Below, piece after piece: positions 1 to 7,516 of a DNA stretch of 64,000 nt. The stretch comes from Mycobacterium sp. SMC-8. Lineage in GTDB: Bacteria > Actinomycetota > Actinomycetes > Mycobacteriales > Mycobacteriaceae. A program made the translations under genes and the position numbers. The DNA lies in assembly GCF_025263565.1 (NCBI RefSeq), contig NZ_CP079865.1:3286001-3350000 (forward strand), read 5' to 3'. Position 1 is the stretch's first letter. Each line of letters opens with the position of its first letter. The notes under the pieces were generated by a model. That model did no database searches, was not told the origin of the DNA, and saw only the letters and a program-made list of their open reading frames with translations.

Positions 1-2
1 GC

Positions 3-92
3 TACCGGTGGGATGGGGAAGTCGCCTCTGATGCGCTCGAACGTTCGACGCCGCCGCGTGAGATTCCCGGCCTCGCCGACCTGCTCTTCTGA
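3..92 (+). CDS. 3' end of an unidentified protein gene (cut by window edge)
   Basis: An open frame runs from the window edge to a TGA at 90-92 and encodes 29 residues ending GLADLLF. The other two forward frames are less convincing: one is stopped within 30 bases and the other stays open but gives a basic, unprotein-like peptide. The fragment is too short to name a family. It points the same way as the monooxygenase gene that follows 116 bases later, so it could belong to the same catabolic cluster, but the operator and presumed promoter between them suggest separate transcription. Confidence 0.4.
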   Translation, partial: YRWDGEVASDALERSTPPREIPGLADLLF

Positions 93-160
93 TCCTGCCC
101 AGGCGGTGTGATCTGCGACATCGATTGACCGGGCCGATTTCCGATAATCGAGGACAGTCT

Positions 161-178
161 GCTCTACAGTCGTACAGC
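161..178. promoter_or_regulatory. putative TetR operator upstream of the monooxygenase gene
   Basis: An 18-bp near-perfect palindrome with half-sites GCTCTAC and GTACAGC around a 4-bp spacer (AGTC), with one mismatch between the arms. It lies 30 bases before the ATG at 209. A nearly identical palindrome sits at 2294-2309 upstream of the NTF2-like gene. The two sites share CTNTAC-N4-GTANAG. The TetR gene lying between the two target genes is the obvious binding protein. The pairing with this regulator is inference. Confidence 0.6.
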
Positions 179-208
179 GAATTGGTAAATCCTTAGGTAG
201 GGGCCGGT

Positions 209-1585
209 ATGTCCAAACGCTTGATCTTCACGCTGCTGCTGATGGATTCCATCGGCCACAACTTTCACGGGATCTGGCGTCACCCTCGCGCGCGCAACCG
301 GGAATTCAAAGGCTTCGATCTGTGGGTGGAGTTGGCGAAGAAGGCCGAACAGGCCAAGGTGGACGCCTTCTTCTTCACCGACGTCATGGGTGTGCAGGGT
401 GAGTACAACGGCTCCCGCGACGTCGTCTTCGAGCAAGCGATGAATGTGCCGATCGGGGATTGCACGATGGTGATCCCGGCGATGGCGCACCAGACCAACG
501 ACCTCGGCTTTCTATACACGAGTTCTGTCATCCAACATCACCCATTCGTCTTCGCGCGCGCCGCGTCGACGCTCGATCATCTGAGCAACGGCCGCATCGG
601 CTGGAACATCGTCACCTCGGCCAACGAGAAGGCCTTCCGCAACCTCGGGCTCCCTACCAGTCCCTCTCACGAGGAGCGCTATGCCTGGGCAGCCGAATAT
701 GTCGACGTCACCTACAAGTTGTGGGAAGCGTCGTGGGACGTCGGTGCGATCGTCAACGATCGGGTCGCGGGTGTCTACGCAGATCCAACCAAGGTGCACG
801 ACATCAACCACGAGGGCAAGCGCTACAGCGTCGAGGGGTTCAACCTGATGGAGCCCTCGCCGCAGCGAACGCCGGTACTCGCCCAGGCCGGAGGATCGCC
901 GGCCGGGCTGGACTTCGCCAGCAGCCACGCTGAGCTGATGTTCTTGTCGGCCATGACCTTGGAAACCATTGCGCAGCAGATTGATACGGTCCGCGGTTTG
1001 GCCCGCGAGCGTGGCCGCCGCGACGGCGACATTCTGTTCCTCCAGGGCATGATGTTCATCATCGGATCAACCGACGAAGAGGCCTACCGCAAGTGGGGTG
1101 AGTTGGAAGAATTTCGCAGCCAGGAGGCGCAGACCGCCTACTTCGCCAGTCTCAGCGGCATGGATCTCGGCAAGTACGACCCAGCAACACCGCTGGAGGA
1201 CATCCTCGACGAAATCCCCGGTATCCGTGGGGCTTTCCTGTCGTTGATCAACGCTTGGCCCGCCGGCTCGAAGCCGACGATCAAGGACTTCCTGTCATCG
1301 TTGTCCTTACCGCAGATGGTGGTCGGTTCGCCGGAGACCATTGCGGGGCGGCTGCTCGAGTATCAAGGTGCGGGGGTGGACGGCGTCCAGGTGATGAACG
1401 CACTGATGCCGGAGAGCTACGACGACTTCTTCGAACACCTCGTCCCTGTGTTGCAGGACAAGGGCATCATGCAGAAGGAGTACGCGCCAGGAACTCTGCG
1501 GGAGAAGCTCTTTGGAGTGTCAACCGCCGATATCAGCGAGCGCCATCCCGCGTTCGGATACCGGGGGATGTTCGCCGATCAGTGA
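209..1585 (+). CDS. LLM-class flavin-dependent monooxygenase, NtaA/SnaA/DszA family
   Basis: A 458-residue protein of the bacterial luciferase-like TIM-barrel superfamily, in the subgroup that includes nitrilotriacetate monooxygenase NtaA and dibenzothiophene-sulfone monooxygenase DszA. Such enzymes use reduced FMN from a separate reductase to oxygenate C-N or C-S bonds in the cytoplasm. Family-typical stretches are GHNFHGIWRHP near residue 17, LSNGRIGWNIVTS near 127 and VLAQAGGSPAG near 223. The length is normal and the frame complete. The ATG follows TAGGTAGGGGCC. No flavin reductase gene is seen nearby, so a shared cellular reductase is likely. The gene converges on tetR with a 9-bp gap. 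The substrate cannot be read from the sequence. Confidence 0.88.
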   Translation: MSKRLIFTLLLMDSIGHNFHGIWRHPRARNREFKGFDLWVELAKKAEQAKVDAFFFTDVMGVQGEYNGSRDVVFEQAMNVPIGDCTMVIPAMAHQTNDLGFLYTSSVIQHHPFVFARAASTLDHLSNGRIGWNIVTSANEKAFRNLGLPTSPSHEERYAWAAEYVDVTYKLWEASWDVGAIVNDRVAGVYADPTKVHDINHEGKRYSVEGFNLMEPSPQRTPVLAQAGGSPAGLDFASSHAELMFLSAMTLETIAQQIDTVRGLARERGRRDGDILFLQGMMFIIGSTDEEAYRKWGELEEFRSQEAQTAYFASLSGMDLGKYDPATPLEDILDEIPGIRGAFLSLINAWPAGSKPTIKDFLSSLSLPQMVVGSPETIAGRLLEYQGAGVDGVQVMNALMPESYDDFFEHLVPVLQDKGIMQKEYAPGTLREKLFGVSTADISERHPAFGYRGMFADQ

Positions 1586-1594
1586 CCGCAGCGA

Positions 1595-2245
1595 TTAAGC
1601 CTTGCGCGCGGTGGTGCGGGGCCGCGATGCCGGCTTGCGCTCTTTCGGTACCTGTCTGTGCGGCTCGACCTCGTCGAGATAGCCCTCGAAAGCGTCGGTG
1701 ACCTCCGCATGCGCGGACCGGACTCCGATTCCCTTCTCCAAGTTCAGAAACTTTGGCAAGCCCGACATGAGCAGCTGCAGTGCGGGGAGGGACAGATCCC
1801 AGATCGGACGTGCATCTTCACCGTATTTGGCGACGAGCGCGTCGAGTTGAATCTTGCGTACCCCTTCGGTCACTGCGGCGATCTCGTTCCGAATGGACTT
1901 GCGGTGGTTGCCCAAGGCCATGAACTCGGTGATGAACGCTCCGGTGGCCTCTTCCCACGACGACTCCCACACGGCGCGCAGCGGATCATCGGGACGCTTC
2001 TCCAACGCCGCGGTCAGATACGTCAGGTAGCGCTCGGAGTAGCGCCTGATCGCACCGATGAAGATGTCGTCAAGGCTCGGGAAGTAGTACTGCACCAGGC
2101 TTGGAGTGACGCCGGCCTTGGCTGCGAGCGCGCGGTAGGTGACGCTGGCGTAGCCCTCCTCGAGCATCAGCGTCTCGACGCTGTCCAACAGCGTGTCCCG
2201 AGTCTTGGACGTCTCGGCGCCGACGCGCCGCGAAGATGTCGCCAT
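1595..2245 (-). CDS. TetR/AcrR family transcriptional regulator
   Basis: 216 residues. The N-terminal helix-turn-helix (about residues 14-60) contains TRDTLLDSVETLMLEEGY and AGVTPSLVQYYFPSLDDIF, typical of TetR DNA-binding domains. The C-terminal ligand domain is variable. The C-terminus is basic (RPRTTARKA). It is transcribed divergently from the NTF2-like gene across 93 bp that hold a palindrome, and a matching palindrome precedes the monooxygenase gene at 209. This suggests it represses both target units and perhaps itself. The ligand is unknown, probably a substrate of the monooxygenase/aldehyde dehydrogenase route. Confidence 0.9.
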   Translation of the reverse strand: MATSSRRVGAETSKTRDTLLDSVETLMLEEGYASVTYRALAAKAGVTPSLVQYYFPSLDDIFIGAIRRYSERYLTYLTAALEKRPDDPLRAVWESSWEEATGAFITEFMALGNHRKSIRNEIAAVTEGVRKIQLDALVAKYGEDARPIWDLSLPALQLLMSGLPKFLNLEKGIGVRSAHAEVTDAFEGYLDEVEPHRQVPKERKPASRPRTTARKA

Positions 2246-2293
2246 GGTCTCCCCATCGGTTAGGTCAACAGTATTCTGACATCATCAACCGTG

Positions 2294-2309
2294 CTGTACA
2301 TTCGTATAG
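2294..2309. promoter_or_regulatory. putative TetR operator in the tetR/NTF2 intergenic region
   Basis: A 16-bp palindrome, CTGTAC-ATTC-GTATAG, with one mismatch between half-sites. It matches the palindrome at 161-178 at 13 of 16 positions. It lies 30 bases before the ATG at 2339, the same distance as the first site from its own start codon, and about 50 bases from the tetR start. The equal spacing supports a shared regulatory role. Confidence 0.6.
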
Positions 2310-2338
2310 TGGTTTCCGATGCGACAGGCAGGACGACG

Positions 2339-2902
2339 ATGACCGCCGACACTCGAATGGACGAACTGGAAAAAGACGTCCGCTATCTGATGGACCGCAC
2401 CGAGATTCTCGACTGCATCGCCCGCCACGCCCGCGGCTGCGACCGTCACGACGTCGATCTCATCACCTCGGCGTATCACGACGACGGTGTCGATGAGCAC
2501 GGCCACGCCGTGAATCACGGCCCGGACTACGGGAAGTGGGCGAACCAGACGCACGCCGAAACCTCGCGCGTGCACACGCACAACATCACTACGCACACCT
2601 GCGAGATCGACGGGGACACCGCACACGCCGAGAGCTACGCCATCGTGGTGCTCATTGGCCCTGACACCAAGAGCGCGCAGTTCATCACCGGCCGCTACAT
2701 CGACCGACTGGAGCGGCGCGATGGGCAGTGGCGCATCGCCGTTCGCCGTTCCACGGTCGAAGGGATGTTCATCGCCGACGCACGGGTGCTGCAGTCTTCG
2801 TTCTTCACAGAGAAGGGCTACCAGCTCGGTACGCGCGACCGTTCCGATCTGTCCTACGAGCGGCCGCTCAAAGTCGACACCCCTGCACCGGCGCGGTGGT
2901 GA
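2339..2902 (+). CDS. NTF2-like / SnoaL-like protein
   Basis: 187 residues with a SnoaL-like alpha+beta barrel pattern: an N-terminal helix (MDELEKDVRYLMDRTEILDC), CDRHDVDLITSAYHDDGV near residues 36-53, and a strand ending in WRIAVRRSTVEGMF. Related proteins act as small hydrolases, isomerases or dehydratases, or as ring-hydroxylating dioxygenase beta-like folds. The exact reaction cannot be told here. The ATG at 2339 has AGGACG upstream. An in-frame GTG at 2291 exists but would lie across the operator palindrome, so it was not chosen. The gene is followed within 8 bp by the aldehyde dehydrogenase gene and probably shares its transcript. Confidence 0.8.
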   Translation: MTADTRMDELEKDVRYLMDRTEILDCIARHARGCDRHDVDLITSAYHDDGVDEHGHAVNHGPDYGKWANQTHAETSRVHTHNITTHTCEIDGDTAHAESYAIVVLIGPDTKSAQFITGRYIDRLERRDGQWRIAVRRSTVEGMFIADARVLQSSFFTEKGYQLGTRDRSDLSYERPLKVDTPAPARW

Positions 2903-2910
2903 ACGAAGCG

Positions 2911-4389
2911 ATGACAATCACCACAGACGCGGGAGTTCTGGCCGGCGAGCAGCGCATGCTCATCGACGGCGAACTCACCGGGAGCCAGGGCGGTCTCTTC
3001 GACGTCGAACACCCGGCCAGTCAGGAAGTGGCCGGACAGGTCTCCGACGGAACCGAAGCCGACATGGCGCGTGCCGTGGGTGCCGCGCGGCGCGCCTTCG
3101 ATACCACCGATTGGTCGCGCGACGTCGCGTTCCGTCACCACTGTCTGATGCAGCTCCACGACGCTCTTGAACGCGACAAAGAGCGGCTGCGCCGCGTGCT
3201 CATCACTGAGGTTGGTTGCCCGACCTCGGTAACCGGCAGTCAGATCGAGGAGCCGATCGCCGAGGTTAAATACTGGGCCGACCACGGCCGCGACTTCGAT
3301 TACGTCGTCGACACCGGAATACATGACACACATCTGGGCCCGGCGCGGCGCAAGCTGTTCCATGAGGCCGTCGGGGTTGTCGGTGCGATCACGCCGTGGA
3401 ACGTGCCGTTCTACCTCAACATCGCCGAGACCATTCCGGCGCTGATGGCGGGCAACACCGTCGTCCTCAAGCCTGCGCAGCTGACGCCATGGTCAGGTAC
3501 CGAGTTGGGCCGAATCATCGCTGAGCACACCGACATTCCGGACGGAGTGTTCAACGTCGTCACCTCCAACGCCAACGAGGTGGGTGCGGCGCTATCGGCC
3601 GATCCGCGGGTCGACATGATCACATTCACCGGGTCCACAGCCACCGGCAGGGCAATCCTGGCTGCGGGCGCCGCAACGGTGAAGAAGACGCTGCTGGAGT
3701 TGGGTGGCAAGTCTGCCCACATCGTGCTCGACGACGCGGATTTCAACTCGGCCCTACCGCTCGCTGCGATGATGGCGTGCGTCATGTCCGGTCAGAGTTG
3801 CATCCTTCCGAGCCGGATCCTGTTGCCGCGCAGCCGTTACGACGAAGGCGTGGAGATTCTTGCCGCCAGCATGGCGAACTTTCCGGTCGGCGATCCGTGG
3901 ACACCAGGAATCATGCAGGGACCTCAGATCAGCGCGGCACAGCGGGATAAGGTCTTCGGTCTCATCCGGTCGGGATTGGATTCTGGTGCTCGCCTCGTCA
4001 CTGGCGGAGGCGTGCCCGAGAACCTGCCCGTCGGGTACTACACCCAACCGACGCTGCTCGCGGACGTCGACCCTGATTCCCAGGTCGCACAGGAGGAGAT
4101 CTTCGGTCCCGTGCTCACAGTGACGCCGTACGAGACCGACGAGGAGGCTGTGCAGATCGCCAACAACACGATCTACGGGCTCTCGGGCGAGGTGTCCTCC
4201 GGAGACGTCGACCGGGCGCTCGCTGTGGCGGCGCGTGTCCGCACGGGCAACGTCACCATCAACGGCAAGAGCCACTTCGGGGTCACGAGCCCGTTCGGCG
4301 GGACGAAGCAGAGCGGCCTGGGCTACCGCAACGGCGAGCACGGCTTCCTCGAATATTTGTCGGTCAAGACGATCGGCCTGCCCGAGTAG
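2911..4389 (+). CDS. NAD(P)-dependent aldehyde dehydrogenase
   Basis: 492 residues, full length for the ALDH superfamily, which oxidises aldehydes to acids in the cytoplasm. Visible motifs in order: ITPWNVPFY (substrate/cofactor site, near residue 163), TFTGSTATGR (Rossmann loop), LELGGKS with the general-base Glu near residue 263, and SGQSC with the catalytic Cys near 297. The C-terminal EEIFGPVL is present. ATG 2911 gives a normal N-terminus. A GTG at 2899 overlaps the upstream stop codon (GTGA) and would add four residues. In the cluster it likely removes an aldehyde made by the monooxygenase route. Confidence 0.92.
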   Translation: MTITTDAGVLAGEQRMLIDGELTGSQGGLFDVEHPASQEVAGQVSDGTEADMARAVGAARRAFDTTDWSRDVAFRHHCLMQLHDALERDKERLRRVLITEVGCPTSVTGSQIEEPIAEVKYWADHGRDFDYVVDTGIHDTHLGPARRKLFHEAVGVVGAITPWNVPFYLNIAETIPALMAGNTVVLKPAQLTPWSGTELGRIIAEHTDIPDGVFNVVTSNANEVGAALSADPRVDMITFTGSTATGRAILAAGAATVKKTLLELGGKSAHIVLDDADFNSALPLAAMMACVMSGQSCILPSRILLPRSRYDEGVEILAASMANFPVGDPWTPGIMQGPQISAAQRDKVFGLIRSGLDSGARLVTGGGVPENLPVGYYTQPTLLADVDPDSQVAQEEIFGPVLTVTPYETDEEAVQIANNTIYGLSGEVSSGDVDRALAVAARVRTGNVTINGKSHFGVTSPFGGTKQSGLGYRNGEHGFLEYLSVKTIGLPE

Positions 4390-4409
4390 CCGGCCGTGGC
4401 GGACCCGAT

Positions 4410-4432
4410 ATTTGGGAACAAATTTGGGAACA
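4410..4432 (+). repeat. tandem 11-bp direct repeat near a tRNA-derived att site
   Basis: ATTTGGGAACA occurs twice with a 12-bp period (4410-4420 and 4422-4432), 120-140 bp before the tRNA fragment at 4549. Short direct repeats beside an attachment core are typical of arm-type integrase binding sites. This role is inferred from position only; no intact integrase gene is adjacent. Confidence 0.4.
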
Positions 4433-4548
4433 ATACTCTGCGAAACGGGCCCAAACGGGTGCAATCCGGCGGAACCCGCTGGATCGTGCACCCCCACTGA
4501 GCAGCATAAATGGGAAATGGCGGATACCCCGAAACTCCAGATTTCTGT

Positions 4549-4593
4549 CTCATAACCCAGAGGTCGCAGGTTCGAATCCTGTCCCCGCTACTA
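4549..4593 (+). other. 3' fragment of an initiator tRNA(fMet) gene, probable attachment site
   Basis: The sequence begins at the anticodon loop CTCATAA, continues with the CCC arm of the anticodon stem, the variable region, the T arm with GGTTCGAATCC, and the acceptor end CCCCGCTAC. A CAT anticodon, a GC-only anticodon-stem arm and a C-rich acceptor strand are hallmarks of bacterial initiator tRNA. The 5' half is absent: the bases before CTCATAA (TTCTGT) cannot form the expected GGG stem. Such 3' halves are left when a tyrosine integrase uses a tRNA 3' end as attB, so this is probably one boundary of an integrated element. The intact tRNA is not in the window. Confidence 0.7.
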
Positions 4594-4663
4594 GGTAGAA
4601 CGGCCCTCGGAGTGAACCATCCCGCGTTTGATGCGCACCTCCTTCCTTGGGAAGGTGCATGTC

Positions 4664-4978
4664 ATGCCGAGCAAGTACGACCCGGAGACCCGAGCGAAGG
4701 CGGTCCGTCTGGTGCGCGAGCACCGGGAGGACTATCCGAGCGAGTGGGCGGCGATTACCGCGGTGTCCAAACGGTTGGGGATGAACGCCGAGACGCTGCG
4801 TAATTGGATTCGCCAGCAACAGGTCGATGACGGTGATCGAGACGGGGTCTCTTCGGAGGCGGCTGCGGAGATCCGGGCGTTGAAACGGCGTAACGCCGAG
4901 CTGGAGCAGACTATCGAAATCCTCAAGGCGGCAACGTCTTTCTTCGTGCGGGAGAGCGACCCGCGCAGCCGCCGCTGA
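4664..4978 (+). CDS. IS3-family transposase OrfA
   Basis: 104 residues from the ATG at 4664 (an in-frame TTG at 4628 is also open but gives a less typical N-terminus). It has an N-terminal helix-turn-helix of the Transposase_8 type (YDPETRAKAVRLVREH, RLGMNAETLRNWIRQQ) followed by a coiled-coil stretch (EIRALKRRNAELEQTIEILK). OrfA binds the IS ends. Near its 3' end a TTTCTTC stretch at about 4939-4945 lies where ribosomes would need to slip -1 to make the OrfAB fusion transposase. Confidence 0.9.
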   Translation: MPSKYDPETRAKAVRLVREHREDYPSEWAAITAVSKRLGMNAETLRNWIRQQQVDDGDRDGVSSEAAAEIRALKRRNAELEQTIEILKAATSFFVRESDPRSRR

Positions 4979-5043
4979 CCGCTACGGTCTGCGAGTTCAT
5001 CGCCGCCCACCGGGACCGTTTCGGGGTCGCTCCGATCTGCCGC

Positions 5044-5958
5044 GTGCTCACCGAGCACGCCGTGCCGATCGCCCCGCGGACATTTCATGCCTGGGCGGTG
5101 CGGGCGCCCTCGAAACGGGCCCTGTGGGACGCCACGATCACCGAGATCCTAGCCGGCTACTACGAGCCTGATGAGCACGGACGCCGCAGGCCCGAGTCGC
5201 TGTACGGGTCGCTGAAGATGTGGGCCCATCTGCAGCGTCAGGGCATCCCGGTGGCCAAGTCCACCGTGGAACGCCTGATGCGCAAGAACGGCTGGCAAGG
5301 CGTGCGCCGCCAGAAGAGGGTCCGCACCACGATCCCCGACCCGGAGGCGGTGCGACCGCCGGACCTGGTGGACCGCCAGTTCGGGGTGGCCGCACCCAAC
5401 GTGCTGCTCGTGGCCGACTTCACCTACGTCAAGCTCGTCACCGGCGTGTTCGTCTACGTCGCGTTCGTCATCGACGCCTACGCCGGGTCGATCGTGGGCT
5501 GGGAAGCCTCGACGTCCAAGCACACCCGCTTCGTCGAATCCGCGCTGCGTCAGGCCGCTGCACTGCGTGCCCGCCAAGGCCATCCCGTCGACGGCGCAAT
5601 CCATCACAGCGACGCCGGCTCGCAGTACACGAGTGTGAGATTCGGTGAGACACTGAGCCTTTCGGGAATTCGCCCGTCCGTGGGCAGTGTTGGGGATGCC
5701 TTCGACAACGCGCTGGCTGAGACGACCATCGGCCTGTACAAGAACGAATGTGTCCGGGCGGATTCCCCGTTTCGCCGCGGCCCACTGAACACCGTGGGCG
5801 ACGTCGAATACATCACCGCCGACTACGTCGCCTGGTACAACCAGCAGCGCCTGATGCACCGCCTCGGACGCATTCCGCCGGCCGAAGCCGAAGCCCGCTA
5901 CTATTCCCAACTCGTGACCGGTAGACCGGCCGGATCACAGAAACCTGAGGGTGCATGA
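5044..5958 (+). CDS. IS3-family transposase OrfB (DDE integrase core)
   Basis: 304 residues from the first usable start. The frame is open further back to the -1 slip site near 4940, so the functional product is probably an OrfAB fusion reading FFRAGERPAQPP across the junction. The DDE catalytic residues are visible in VADFTYV, HHSDAGSQYTS and NALAETT. The HTH_21 region (HGRRRPESLYGSLKMWAHL) precedes the rve domain. It is complete, ending 16 bp before the right inverted repeat terminus. Confidence 0.92.
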   Translation: MLTEHAVPIAPRTFHAWAVRAPSKRALWDATITEILAGYYEPDEHGRRRPESLYGSLKMWAHLQRQGIPVAKSTVERLMRKNGWQGVRRQKRVRTTIPDPEAVRPPDLVDRQFGVAAPNVLLVADFTYVKLVTGVFVYVAFVIDAYAGSIVGWEASTSKHTRFVESALRQAAALRARQGHPVDGAIHHSDAGSQYTSVRFGETLSLSGIRPSVGSVGDAFDNALAETTIGLYKNECVRADSPFRRGPLNTVGDVEYITADYVAWYNQQRLMHRLGRIPPAEAEARYYSQLVTGRPAGSQKPEGA

Positions 5959-5974
5959 AACCCGGGACGGTTCA

Positions 5975-6384
5975 GAGGACACTCCGGGGGCCGTTTTCAT
6001 GGCCGTTGTGAACGGATTTGTGAACGTGGACGGTTTGTGGCGACGGCCGGCATTCATAATCCGCCCCCGCAGGACGGGTGAGGTTAATGCCAAAGGCGCG
6101 CAATGCGCACGGCCGTCGCGCCCGCCGTTCGGCGCAGGTGCTCTGTGATTACGAGAGCGAGCAGGTGCGGGCGTAGCGCGCCCTCGCTCTCGGCTTACCC
6201 GGAGTTGCAGTCTCGCGGTTAGGGTCGGGGATGGGCAGCGCGTCCGTGATCTTGAGTTGCAGCGCAAGCGCCAGGCCGCGTCACGGGCGGCGCGTCGCAG
6301 GCGCGGTCATTGGAACAAAGTAGCGGGCAGGCGACTTGGTGACTACCAGATTTCGCACCGGCAGATGCCGAGAGGCGATATAGG
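5975..6384. other. 410-bp stretch without a recognisable gene
   Basis: Apart from the target duplication copy and the right arm of the split terminator (to 5997), nothing protein-like is visible on either strand. Short open frames here are basic and low in hydrophobic residues. The sequence carries several arginine-rich GC stretches around 6230-6320 and no clear tRNA or repeat. Confidence 0.4.
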
Positions 6385-6645
6385 TCAGTCGCGACGTGAC
6401 TTGCCGGCAGCGTTCAAATACTCACCGCGATGGGTTTGGCCGCAACGGGGTGGCTGGTCGGAGGTGCAGTGTTCGCAGTCGTAGATCACTTCGTATCCCT
6501 CTAGGAACCGCGGGGCGTTCGGGGACGAACACGCCAGGAGGTACTGGGGTTCGTCGTGGCGAGAGATCATCTTCTCGCCGCACTCTGTGCACCGCCACGT
6601 CTCGTTGTAGACCTGATGGTGTTCGCATGGTGTCGCATCACTCAT
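6385..6645 (-). CDS. small cysteine-rich hypothetical protein
   Basis: 86 residues from the ATG at 6645. It contains clustered metal-ligand candidates: CEHH near residue 7, CTECG near 19 and CEHC near 55, followed by PPRCGQTH. The spacing suggests one or two zinc ribbons. Small proteins of this kind are common on actinobacterial phages and integrative elements, and a zinc-binding structural or DNA-binding role is plausible. The frame extends upstream to 6795 without protein-like character, so the internal ATG was preferred. No function can be assigned. Confidence 0.5.
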   Translation of the reverse strand: MSDATPCEHHQVYNETWRCTECGEKMISRHDEPQYLLACSSPNAPRFLEGYEVIYDCEHCTSDQPPRCGQTHRGEYLNAAGKSRRD

Positions 6646-6720
6646 GGCCGGTGACGGTAGCGGCAAGCACCGACATAGTGTTGCGAGCCCGAACTCGGGA
6701 GTCGCCGGACGGTGAAGTGG

Positions 6721-6891
6721 TGGCGCGAACGAACGTCCGCGGCGCGTCTGGGGCACAAAACGGTCGAGGCGGCTCTGCGCTATCAGCACAGCCAAGACGG
6801 TAGGGACGTTATCGTTGCTGCGAACCTGAGCGCGAATGCGCTGGCCGAACTGGTAGCTGCGGCGGAGAAGGGTCGACCGGAACCTGCTTGA
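6721..6891 (+). pseudogene. C-terminal remnant of a tyrosine integrase
   Basis: An open stretch of about 56 residues ends at TGA 6889-6891 and contains ARLGHKTVEAALRYQHSQ. The LGHKTV...LRYQ block is the conserved end of the tyrosine recombinase catalytic domain, with the Tyr being the nucleophile. A stop at 6676 and the absence of the R...HxxR region upstream show that only the tail survives. With the tRNA fragment at 4549 it marks an older integrated element that has lost its integrase. Confidence 0.65.
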
Positions 6892-6924
6892 AGGGGGTCG
6901 ATACTTCCGCTCGCGTAGCGGATC

Positions 6925-7357
6925 CTAGGCCTTGGGCGAGGAATCGGGCCAACCCTGTTCATCGATCTTTTTGATTACCGACTGAAGGCCGCTGAGGAAC
7001 AACCCAGCCTGTTGGGCACGTTCGCGGTAGTCGCTGACACCCTTGTGGCCAAAAGCCTCGTTGTCCGACTGCAGAGTTCGGTCTACCTTGTCCTTATCCC
7101 AGTGCAGGTAACTGATGAGCCAGCCTTGCGCCATGTCCATACTGGCCGGGGGTCTCGTACCGAAGCCGTTATGAACGTGTGTGAAGTCAGTCAGCGGACT
7201 TTCGGGCGTCGATAGTGCTGATACCAGTGATGCGTTCGAGTCGTCATCGAACCACGGCAGGCCAAACTCCAGTCTGCGAGAGCGTACGTAGACATTCACA
7301 ACAGACCAAGTCGAAAGCACGCGTGACCACAACTTTTGCAGCTCATCGATATTGCCG
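6925..7357 (-). pseudogene. 3' part of a membrane-protein gene interrupted by IS21
   Basis: It encodes the C-terminal 143 or so residues of a protein whose 5' part lies at 10003-10592. The true sequence starts at GNIDELQKLW; the longer frame reaching 7518 reads into the IS end and is spurious. The region is hydrophilic, with WFDDDSN and a lysine-rich tail. Joined at the TTGCCG duplication, the two parts give one 338-residue frame with no other lesion. No family is recognised. Confidence 0.75.
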
Positions 7358-7516
7358 TGTCGTCTGCCAGGAGGATGGGACCAGTGTGAGCTGATTTTGC
7401 CAGGGTGATGGGACCACCTGGATTGCCAGTTATGGGACCACCGGCGCGTCGCGTCGGTGGTCCCTTCATCTGTTCGTTTGATCGCCGTGACGGTCGAAGT
7501 CACGGAGGCGGCGGGC

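Larger units (their letters stand above)
4613..5974 (+). mobile_element. IS3-family insertion sequence (copy 1), complete
   Basis: A 1362-bp element bounded by imperfect inverted repeats starting TGAACC(A/G)TCCCG at both ends and flanked by a 3-bp direct repeat, GAG, at 4610-4612 and 5975-5977. It carries overlapping orfA and orfB in the 0/-1 arrangement typical of IS3. Intact ends, target duplication and open frames suggest a recent and potentially active insertion. It differs in sequence from the second IS3 element at 16614-17977. Confidence 0.92.
4600..5997 (+). terminator. rho-independent terminator of the tRNA fragment, split by an IS3 insertion
   Basis: The left arm ACGGCCCTCGGAG (4600-4612) and right arm CTCCGGGGGCCGT (5982-5994) pair over 13 bases with one T-G wobble and are followed by a T run (5994-5997). 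Removing the IS at 4613-5974 and one GAG copy leaves a four-base loop (GACA). The IS therefore landed exactly in the hairpin and separates the arms by about 1.37 kb. The coordinates span both arms and the insertion. Confidence 0.65.
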
